From the NCBI RefSeq assembly GCF_002864685.1, contig NZ_NMQZ01000045.1, positions 1-43,455 of the forward strand: a stretch of 43,455 nucleotides of DNA, given 5' to 3'. The position numbers and the translations under genes were made by a program. This stretch comes from Alloalcanivorax mobilis. Its GTDB lineage: Bacteria > Pseudomonadota > Gammaproteobacteria > Pseudomonadales > Alcanivoracaceae. The notes under the pieces were generated by a model. That model had not been told where the DNA came from. It did not search any database and worked only from the letters and a program-made list of their open reading frames with translations. The number at the start of each line of letters is the position of its first letter. Position 1 is the stretch's first letter. Shown in pieces: positions 26,366 to 33,663 of the stretch.

Positions 26366-28636
26366 TCAGAGCCGGCAGTCGTTGCCGAAATTGGCGTCGA
26401 TAATGGCTTTATCCGCTTCGTCGGTGTGGCCGTCGCGGTTAAAGTCATACCAGCTGGACATACCGTTGTTACTGGTGCTGAAGCGCTGCCAATTGGCAAG
26501 ATCCTGCTGGTCGACCCGCTGATCCAGGTTGCCGTCACCGGGGCACTCGGCGGCGCTGGCCAACAGGGTGGTGATGTCCGCTTTCAGGGCCGCGTAGTTG
26601 GCGCGCGGATCGAGTCCATCCTCTGGCAGACCATCGGGTGCGGTGTCGGCAAGCAGATCCTCGGCGGCTCTGTCGATTTCCGGCACCGGCGTCTCTTCGT
26701 TCACTGAGTAAAATTCCTCACTGAGCACCGATTCACCGGTCGGTTCACCGGCTTCGCACTGCGGCCGTTCCAGTTGCACCAGCTTAAAGTGCGCATTGCG
26801 GATTGCGCGCTGAGAAGTAGGCATGATGTCCACCGCTTCCTCGCCGAGGAAAGCGTTGACCGCGCAGCAGGAATCAAAGCCCGAGTCCGGCACGCCGCCC
26901 ATCTCGCTACCGGGGCCGTACCAGCTGCCGCCCTGGTCCTCGCACACTTCCTGCTGTGGGAAAATCTGTACGCAAACGTTGTAAGAAGGGATCACGCAGG
27001 GCGGCGCTGGCGCGGCGGCCAGGTTGGCGCCCATTTCCGTATAGTTGACGTCGCGGATGCCGGTGCTGCCGCTGCTCGAATAAACCGGCTCGGTCAGGTA
27101 GGGCAGCAGCGATTGCGCATCCAGGTCTCTCTCCGCGGGTACCGCCTGCTCCAGGTCGATGCCGGCGATCTCGGCGAACAAGCTGTACAGATCGGTGCTG
27201 TTGACCAAATGCCCAATGTCGCGGTCCGGTTGGTTGACCATCGGGCCGGCCACGATCAGTGGTACCCAGACACCGGTTTGATAGGGAAAGCCCTTGGAGC
27301 GGGTCGGATCGAAGGGCCAGCGCACGCTGGGGGCGTAGGTGCCGTTGTCGCCGACAATAATGACCACGGTATTGCTGTGCGGATCGTATTGCAGGCTGTC
27401 TCCGTCTGTCCGGGCGACACCGGATTGAATCAGAAGACGACGGATTTCATGATCCATCGCTTCGAGCATTTGTTTGGTCATCACCCGTTGCTGGCGGATA
27501 TTGGACAGATCCGTGCAGTCGTAGCCGCCGGTTTGCTCGGCGTCGCTGGGTAACAGAGCGCGCGGCGGCGGTTGCAAGGGGGTGTGGATGGCGGAATAAC
27601 CGACACTGAGCATCCACGGGTGATCCGGTTGCTGCTCGCGAACCTGAGCCAGCCAATCCAGGGCGCGGTCGGTTTCCAGGACGGTGCGGTAACCCCGGGA
27701 GCGGCTGTCGGCGACAGGGGCCCGGTCGTCGCTGCCGTCCATGTTATTGATGATCCAGTCGCCGGTGTAATAGCCGTTCTGGAGGTCGAAGTCGGGCGCC
27801 GCCGCCACGCCGGTGGGGACGAAGACGCCCCCCTGTTCCAGGCAGGCCTGCCCCGGGGTGTCGTAATCATCGATGCTCATCGACGACTCGCCGCCACCGG
27901 GCAGGTGGCAGATGCCCTGGTCGGCGCCGTTGGCGGCGTCCCGGGTGTTGGGCACGAAACCGCACGGGTAGTCGCCGCTGTCACCAACGCCGCCGGCGCT
28001 GGTGTCGATGGGGTAGGGGCCGCCATCCAGGTAGCCGTCGAAGTAATCCCAGCCCAGCTCGCGCATCACGTCATCGCCCAGCGGGTTATTGTCCGGGTTG
28101 AGGTCGGAGCCAGACAAATGCATCTTACCCACGACCGCGCTGACGTAACCCTTTTGGCGCAGCAGCCGGGGCGTGGTGATCTCGTACGGCGACACCTGCG
28201 AATTGGCCAGGTCCAGCGTGACAATGGCGTTCCTCACGTTGGTGCGAAACGGATAGCGGCCTTCGAAAAAGGTGGCCCGGCTGGGTGAGCAGGTGGGCAT
28301 CGCCCAGGTGTTGCGAAAGCGCACACCCTGGTCGGCGATGGCGTCGATACTCGGTGTCAGTGCCGGCGAGATCGCGGCGGCGCCGCTGAAGTCGGCGTCC
28401 CAGAGCGGCGCGCGTTGGCGGATCATTTCCTCGAACGCCGCCCGCTGTTCCTCGTTCTGTGCGACCAGGCCGCCGTAACCGAACGATTGCAGTTGGTCGA
28501 CGCCCACGTCGTCGAGCACGATAAACAGAATGTTGGGTGGCTGGGCGTCTTGCTGCGCCGTTGAATCAGAGTCGGAGTGGCAGCCACTCAGAACCGCTGC
28601 CGTCACCAACAGCCCAAGGCTGTATAACGCTTTCAT
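26366..28636 (-). CDS. Lipoprotein sulfatase with dockerin-like C-terminus (sulfatase 1)
   Basis: Predicted sulfate-ester hydrolase of 756 residues. The signal peptide ends in the lipobox LSGC with Cys19. The sulfatase fold starts NILFIVLDDVGVD (metal Asp42, Asp43), and C116-S-P-S-R120 is the canonical formylglycine motif. K171/H173, H351 and D430-N431 fit the remaining active-site residues. The last ~60 residues form two EF-hand-like calcium loops (DGNLDQRVDQQDL and DFNRDGHTDEADK) resembling a dockerin type I module. GGGGGA precedes the ATG. It lies 37 nt after the histidine kinase gene, probably in the same operon. The substrate is unknown. Confidence 0.88.
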   Translation of the reverse strand: MKALYSLGLLVTAAVLSGCHSDSDSTAQQDAQPPNILFIVLDDVGVDQLQSFGYGGLVAQNEEQRAAFEEMIRQRAPLWDADFSGAAAISPALTPSIDAIADQGVRFRNTWAMPTCSPSRATFFEGRYPFRTNVRNAIVTLDLANSQVSPYEITTPRLLRQKGYVSAVVGKMHLSGSDLNPDNNPLGDDVMRELGWDYFDGYLDGGPYPIDTSAGGVGDSGDYPCGFVPNTRDAANGADQGICHLPGGGESSMSIDDYDTPGQACLEQGGVFVPTGVAAAPDFDLQNGYYTGDWIINNMDGSDDRAPVADSRSRGYRTVLETDRALDWLAQVREQQPDHPWMLSVGYSAIHTPLQPPPRALLPSDAEQTGGYDCTDLSNIRQQRVMTKQMLEAMDHEIRRLLIQSGVARTDGDSLQYDPHSNTVVIIVGDNGTYAPSVRWPFDPTRSKGFPYQTGVWVPLIVAGPMVNQPDRDIGHLVNSTDLYSLFAEIAGIDLEQAVPAERDLDAQSLLPYLTEPVYSSSGSTGIRDVNYTEMGANLAAAPAPPCVIPSYNVCVQIFPQQEVCEDQGGSWYGPGSEMGGVPDSGFDSCCAVNAFLGEEAVDIMPTSQRAIRNAHFKLVQLERPQCEAGEPTGESVLSEEFYSVNEETPVPEIDRAAEDLLADTAPDGLPEDGLDPRANYAALKADITTLLASAAECPGDGNLDQRVDQQDLANWQRFSTSNNGMSSWYDFNRDGHTDEADKAIIDANFGNDCRL

Positions 28637-28673
28637 GATGTTCCCCCTTATGTAACATCCACCACGGATGTTT

Positions 28674-30506
28674 TCAAAGCAGCGTTCCCGTCAACGGCCG
28701 TTGCGACTCCGCCACCGTGGGTTCCGGCAGGCGAAGGGGCAGAAGCAGGGATAACCGCGTGCCGCTTTCCAGCGGCTCAATATAAATATCGCCATGGAGC
28801 TGGCGCACACGCCGGCGCATATTGCGCAGCCCGCTGCCGCCCCGGTCAGCTTGACGGGGGAAGGGCAGGCCATCGTTTTCCACCGCGATGCGTGCCCGGC
28901 CATCGTCCTGCCGGTCGCCGGACACCAGGATGCGTGTGGGTTGGCCGTGCTTGATGGCGTTGGTGATGGCTTCCTGGACAATGCGCAACACATTCAAGGC
29001 GTGCGATGGCGTAACGCCGGCGATTTCCGGCAGCCGTGCCATCGACCATTCCAGGCCGATGCCGGTGCGTTTCAGTTGCCGCTCCAGCCGCTCACGCAGC
29101 CCCGCCAAGGCCACGGGCAGTTCGCGGTCATCGATATCCAGGGATTGGACCACCAACCGCAGATCGTCCAGGGCCTCGCGGGCGGCACGTTCCACTTGCC
29201 GCGAATTTTCCCGTTCGGATAAAGCAATGATGGATGCCAGATGGCCGGACAACCCGTCATGCAAATCGGCGGTAAGGCGGGCGCGCTCCTCGCTGAGTAC
29301 CTGCTGTGCGGCTTTGCGGCGATCCGCCTCATGCAGGCACGCCAGCTCCCGTTCGCGCTGCTCCAGGCGATCCGTCAAATAACCGTTGACGTTGTCCAGG
29401 CGTGTCAGGCTGATGCCCAGACGGCGCATCAGAATCATGGCGATACCAATCAACATCAGCGGCCGGTAATACATCGACAGAAGAATCGGGTTGCTCAGTT
29501 CACCGAGCAGCACCAGCAGATCGTGGAGCCCGGTAATCGTCATCAACGACAAAGGCAACACCAACAGCCAGGCTTCGTGTAGTCGGCGGGCAAACGCCGC
29601 CCAGGCGACGATGCCCGACGCCACCAGCATGCTGAGAATATTGAGCGGCGCGCTGACAAGCAGCACCAGACGATGTGCCGGCACCAGCCCGCTCAGACCC
29701 AGCAGCACGCACACCGAGGGAATCGCCACCGTCGCCATTTTCAGCCAGCGCGGCGGTGGCTGCCCGGCGATCAGCAACACCGTGATCACCAGGATCAGGC
29801 TGGCCGAAGAGCCGGCCATCACCAGATAGGGCATCACCGCCATGAAGTTCGGAACCAGCTCCCAGACCATGCCCAGATAGATCACCATGGACATAAGCAG
29901 CAGCGAGAACATCCAGCCAAACAACGCTTCCGCCGGCCGGTATAACCAGACCACCCCGACCACCAGAGCGATCAGCAATTGCGCGGCCAGCACCATGAAA
30001 CGCAGATATTCGAGCACGAACACCCGCACCCGATAGTGCACCGCCAGCTGCTCGATACCGCCCACGTAAGCCCGGGACAAACCGGTGGGCAGCAGATCCA
30101 CGGAACGCAACGACACCTCGATAACATTGCGACCGACCTTGAGACTCTCCAGTGGCAAACGGATCAGCACCGGTGTGCCGGAGGCCATGCCCACCATGGA
30201 GATACGATCCTCGGCATTGCCGACCGGTTGCCCGGCGAGTTCAAAGGTGGCCTGCTGGCTGGCCACCGGAATGAACAAATAGCTCGGCGCCACCTGATCA
30301 AGCTCGAAGCTCAGACGGTAATGCTCATGGCCACCGGCTTTGCGGCCGACCAGCGGCAGGTTCACCGGAACCTCGCCGTGCGGCTCCACGCGCACCGCCT
30401 GGGTGATGGCCCGGGCGTCGGGCTCCGGCAGGGTCAGCCACAGCGGCACGCTGGCCAGGATGGCCAGAAGTCCCCACAGTAGTCCCACCCCCCAAGCGCG
30501 CTTCAC
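28674..30506 (-). CDS. 7TM histidine kinase (NarX/DesK-like HisKA_3)
   Basis: Membrane sensor kinase of 610 residues starting at a GTG that overlaps the response-regulator stop (GTGA); a more upstream ATG would overlap the regulator by 124 nt. The layout is an N-terminal helix, a periplasmic beta-rich domain of ~160 residues, a block of about seven helices (7TMR-DISM-like), a coiled coil, then HisKA_3 with ADLHDGLSGHLASI (His416). An HATPase with EAITNAIKHG and GGSGLRNMRRRV follows. Such sensors detect extracellular ligands, often sugars, or membrane state. Here the likely output is the LuxR-type regulator next door and the flanking sulfatases. Confidence 0.88.
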   Translation of the reverse strand: MKRAWGVGLLWGLLAILASVPLWLTLPEPDARAITQAVRVEPHGEVPVNLPLVGRKAGGHEHYRLSFELDQVAPSYLFIPVASQQATFELAGQPVGNAEDRISMVGMASGTPVLIRLPLESLKVGRNVIEVSLRSVDLLPTGLSRAYVGGIEQLAVHYRVRVFVLEYLRFMVLAAQLLIALVVGVVWLYRPAEALFGWMFSLLLMSMVIYLGMVWELVPNFMAVMPYLVMAGSSASLILVITVLLIAGQPPPRWLKMATVAIPSVCVLLGLSGLVPAHRLVLLVSAPLNILSMLVASGIVAWAAFARRLHEAWLLVLPLSLMTITGLHDLLVLLGELSNPILLSMYYRPLMLIGIAMILMRRLGISLTRLDNVNGYLTDRLEQRERELACLHEADRRKAAQQVLSEERARLTADLHDGLSGHLASIIALSERENSRQVERAAREALDDLRLVVQSLDIDDRELPVALAGLRERLERQLKRTGIGLEWSMARLPEIAGVTPSHALNVLRIVQEAITNAIKHGQPTRILVSGDRQDDGRARIAVENDGLPFPRQADRGGSGLRNMRRRVRQLHGDIYIEPLESGTRLSLLLPLRLPEPTVAESQRPLTGTLL

Positions 30507-31168
30507 AAACGAATAAGCCCCCGTTTCGACGCCTCGTAAACGGCCTCCGAACGATTGTTGGCGGCCAGCTTTCGGTAGATATTTTTTATATGCACCGGCA
30601 CCGTCTGATGCGAAATATTCAACCACTCGGCCAGCTCGGCGTAGGTGAACCCTTTGGCGATGCCGCGCAGGATTTCCGTTTCCCGAGGCGTCAACGCCGG
30701 CCCCGTCGGGTTTTGCGCCGGGGCCCCCATGCGCCGTACCAGGACCCGGGCAATGGATGAGGAAATCGGCGAACGCCCGGCGCGCACCTCCTCAATCGCC
30801 TCTAGCAGCTCAATCGAGTCGGCGTCCTTGAGCAGATACCCCACCGCGCCGGCTTCAATGGCTTCCAACACGGTTTCGTCATCGGCCAGCACCGAAATCA
30901 CCAGGGCGTCGGCGTTCGGATTGAGCCGGCGCAACTGGCGGATGGCCTCGGTGCCGTGACCGTCCGGCAGGCGCAAATCCGTCAGCAACAGATCAACCTT
31001 GTGCTTGCCCAGTGCCGCCAGGGCCTCGCCAAGCGTGGCGCACGCCGTCACCAGCCTGCCACCGGGCCAGCCTGCCAGAATGCGCGCGAAGCGCTCTCTC
31101 AGCGGAGCATCGTCCTCAAGCAGAAGGATTTGCGCCACCGGGTCTTGAGTGGACGGGTTGTGTTCCAT
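30503..31168 (-). CDS. LuxR/NarL-family response regulator
   Basis: Receiver domain with acidic pocket LLLEDD (Glu-Asp-Asp) and phosphoacceptor Asp64 in LLLTDLRLPDG, then a C-terminal GerE-type helix-turn-helix: LTPRETEILRGIAKGFTYAELAEWLNISHQTVPVHIKNIYRKL. The first gene of a minus-strand operon with the kinase and sulfatase 1. I place the start at 31168, which gives 221 residues and puts the receiver near the N-terminus. An in-frame ATG at 31231 would add 21 non-conserved residues; neither has a strong Shine-Dalgarno. Likely regulates the divergent sulfatase 2 transcript too; that is inference. Confidence 0.87.
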   Translation of the reverse strand: MEHNPSTQDPVAQILLLEDDAPLRERFARILAGWPGGRLVTACATLGEALAALGKHKVDLLLTDLRLPDGHGTEAIRQLRRLNPNADALVISVLADDETVLEAIEAGAVGYLLKDADSIELLEAIEEVRAGRSPISSSIARVLVRRMGAPAQNPTGPALTPRETEILRGIAKGFTYAELAEWLNISHQTVPVHIKNIYRKLAANNRSEAVYEASKRGLIRL

Positions 31169-31231
31169 GAGCGGCTCATGATGATTTGCCCGTGACTGTG
31201 CGGCACAGGGCGGACGATCAATATACCCCAT

Positions 31232-31401
31232 TTATGGTATGCCCCCCTGCGGCCGCCGATGGCGATACTGGGCGATATGAATAATGTAACCGGCCTGGCT
31301 CATGACACCGCGACGGAAAAGGGGCTTAATAGCCGCATCGTCGCCGGAAAAAGGGTGCCGTCGAACAACCAATCGCAAGCCGGGATTTTTTTGAGCGCCT
31401 G
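31232..31401. promoter_or_regulatory. Divergent control region of the sulfatase module
   Basis: About 170-245 nt separate the regulator gene (minus) from sulfatase 2 (plus), so both promoters must lie here. A/T-rich patches (around 31215-31240 and 31272-31290) are the best places for -10 elements. I could not identify a repeated operator by eye. Confidence 0.4.
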
Positions 31402-31413
31402 ATGGGGGATACC

Positions 31414-33606
31414 ATGAAACGGTGCCAATCGTTGATAAAAGGGGCTGCGCTTTGGCCTTGTCTGTTGGTCTTGCTGTTGGGAGCGTGCGGGGGAGGCGGC
31501 GGCGATTCGTCGCCCGAGGTGGCCGAGGCACCGCCCAATTTCCTGCTGGTGGTGGTGGACGATGTCGGCATTGATCAGTGGCGGCTGTTTGGTTACGGCG
31601 GTTATACGCCAGCGCAGACTCCGAACATTGACGCCATCGCTCAGGGTGGCGTGCGTTTCCAGAATTTGTGGTCGATGCCGGCCTGCTCGAATGGTCGTGC
31701 TGCTTTATTTACCGGCCGTTATCCGTTTCGCACTCAGGTCTATACCGCGCTGGGCAACAACGACCTGGCCAATTACATGCTCAACCCCAACGAGACCACC
31801 TTGCCCCGGCTGCTCAAGCCGCTTGGCTATAAGAGTGCGTTGTTTGGCAAATACCATATGGGGATCCAGGCCAATCACCCCGATGGCGAAGCCATGGTGC
31901 ACGCCAGTGGCTTCGACTATTTCGAAGGCTGGCTGGACCAAACCGGCGACCCGTCGTCCATCGACACCACCGCCGGCGGAGTGGCGCCGGAGGGTAGCTG
32001 GTCGTGTGGTTTCGTGCCCGACGCCGCCCATGGCGGTGCCAACAGCGGTGCTTGTTACACGCCGGACGGTGCCTGCCAGGCGTTGAGCAAGACCGGCGCC
32101 CAGGCACCGGGCCGGGTGTGCCGGGACAGCGGTGGTATTTTCGATCCCGGCGCTGCCTGCCAGGCGCCGACGCCGGGCAACATCGATTTCAATCGGCTCA
32201 GCGGCCACTATGTGTCGCCGCTGGTGATCAACCACGAAGACGGCTCGGTGGAGCAGGTGCCACTCACCGACCGGCGCGCGCGCACCTGGCGCGGCAGTGA
32301 GCCGATCGACGCCGCGCTGGGCTGGCTTGATCGTCAACCGCAAGGGCAGCCCTGGATGATCGCGCTCAGCTTCGCCACCGATCACACGCCATTGATGCAA
32401 CCGCCCAGCGCCACCTTGCCCGACGACCAGCCGGACTCCAGCCATCTGGATTGCGCCTCCATGGTGGACCAGCGGATTCTTTCCAATCAGATGGAAGAAT
32501 CGATGGACCACGAACTGGCGCGCTTTATGGTCAACGCCGGCCTGGCTCGCTACGGCGCGAGCGGCGAGCTGATCTATGACCCCAAGGCCAGCAACACCTA
32601 TGTGGTGCTGGTCAGTGACAACGGCAGCCTGGGCACCGTGGTCAAGGCGCCGTTCGAGCCCACCCGCGCCAAATCCACCGCCTACCAGACCGGCATCTGG
32701 AACCCGGGCATCGTCGCCGGGCCGGGCATCGCGGAGCCGGGCCGCTCGGTGGACGCCATGGTCAACATCGTCGATCTGTACCAACTGATCGGTGAGCTGG
32801 CGGGTGTCGAGGATGTGCACGCGGCGGTACCCCGGCCGCTGGATTCGCAAGCCATGAGGCCGTATCTGGAAAGCGCCAACCAGAGCGCCATTCGCGCCAG
32901 CAATTTCTCCGAGATCGGCACCAATCTGCACGCCAACGGCGAGCTGAACGGGCCCTGTGTGTACAGCACCACCACCTGTACTCAGATCGCCCCGAGCAAA
33001 GGCGTGTGCAACGACAACGGCGGCACCTGGTGGGGCGAAGGCCCGGACAACGCCAGTGCGCCTCCGGAGGGCTTCGGAAAGTGCTGCGAGCTGGCCCAAT
33101 GGCAAAACGACAACGGGCTGACCGTGGCCGACAATATCTACCCCAAGGCCGCCTACGCGATCCGCAACGAGATCTACAAGCTGGTACGTAACGAGTACGA
33201 CGCTTACGACGCCAGCGCCGATGCCTGCGCGGACGACACCGTGGTCTACGAGCTCTATCAGATCGACCAGGCCGTGCCGTCCCCGACCCTGGACCGGGAA
33301 GAGGCCAACCTGATGCCGGCGTCCACCGGCGTATCGCTTACCGTGGAGCAGCAGCAAAATTACGATGACCTGAACAATCAGATGGATACGCTGCTGGCGT
33401 CGCGGGCGTCCTGCCGGGGCGATGTGGACCTAAACGGAACCGTCGATGAAAACGACATCGCCCAATGGAGTGACCTCAAGGCGAAGTCCGGTGGCCGCTC
33501 GAGCTGGGCCGACATCAACCAGGACGGCATCACCGACGACACCGACCGGACCTTGATACAAGAGAGCTTCGGCGCCTGTTCGTCTTCCGGCGACAACGGC
33601 GGCTGA
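31414..33606 (+). CDS. Lipoprotein sulfatase homologue with altered CxPxR motif and dockerin-like tail (sulfatase 2)
   Basis: Paralogue of sulfatase 1 on the opposite strand, 730 residues from the ATG at 31414 (GGGGGA just upstream; another ATG 12 nt earlier lacks this site). The signal ends LLGAC with Cys25, then a Gly-rich linker. The metal site starts FLLVVVDDVGID. The formylglycine motif is C91-S-N-G-R95, not CxPxR or CxAxR, so Pro is replaced by Asn. SDNG and GKYHMG motifs are present. The tail DVDLNGTVDENDI and DINQDGITDDTD forms two EF-hand-like loops. It is followed by the octaheme cytochrome gene after 57 nt. Confidence 0.85.
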   Translation: MKRCQSLIKGAALWPCLLVLLLGACGGGGGDSSPEVAEAPPNFLLVVVDDVGIDQWRLFGYGGYTPAQTPNIDAIAQGGVRFQNLWSMPACSNGRAALFTGRYPFRTQVYTALGNNDLANYMLNPNETTLPRLLKPLGYKSALFGKYHMGIQANHPDGEAMVHASGFDYFEGWLDQTGDPSSIDTTAGGVAPEGSWSCGFVPDAAHGGANSGACYTPDGACQALSKTGAQAPGRVCRDSGGIFDPGAACQAPTPGNIDFNRLSGHYVSPLVINHEDGSVEQVPLTDRRARTWRGSEPIDAALGWLDRQPQGQPWMIALSFATDHTPLMQPPSATLPDDQPDSSHLDCASMVDQRILSNQMEESMDHELARFMVNAGLARYGASGELIYDPKASNTYVVLVSDNGSLGTVVKAPFEPTRAKSTAYQTGIWNPGIVAGPGIAEPGRSVDAMVNIVDLYQLIGELAGVEDVHAAVPRPLDSQAMRPYLESANQSAIRASNFSEIGTNLHANGELNGPCVYSTTTCTQIAPSKGVCNDNGGTWWGEGPDNASAPPEGFGKCCELAQWQNDNGLTVADNIYPKAAYAIRNEIYKLVRNEYDAYDASADACADDTVVYELYQIDQAVPSPTLDREEANLMPASTGVSLTVEQQQNYDDLNNQMDTLLASRASCRGDVDLNGTVDENDIAQWSDLKAKSGGRSSWADINQDGITDDTDRTLIQESFGACSSSGDNGG

Positions 33607-33663
33607 CGTGTTCGACGGCCTGGGTGCGAAGCGATTATCCGGCCGGGGCCGGACGGGGTACCG

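Noticed and set aside
31705-33357. 550-codon minus-strand frame opposite sulfatase 2
   Set aside because: Antisense shadow of a gene with clear signal, active-site and EF-hand motifs.
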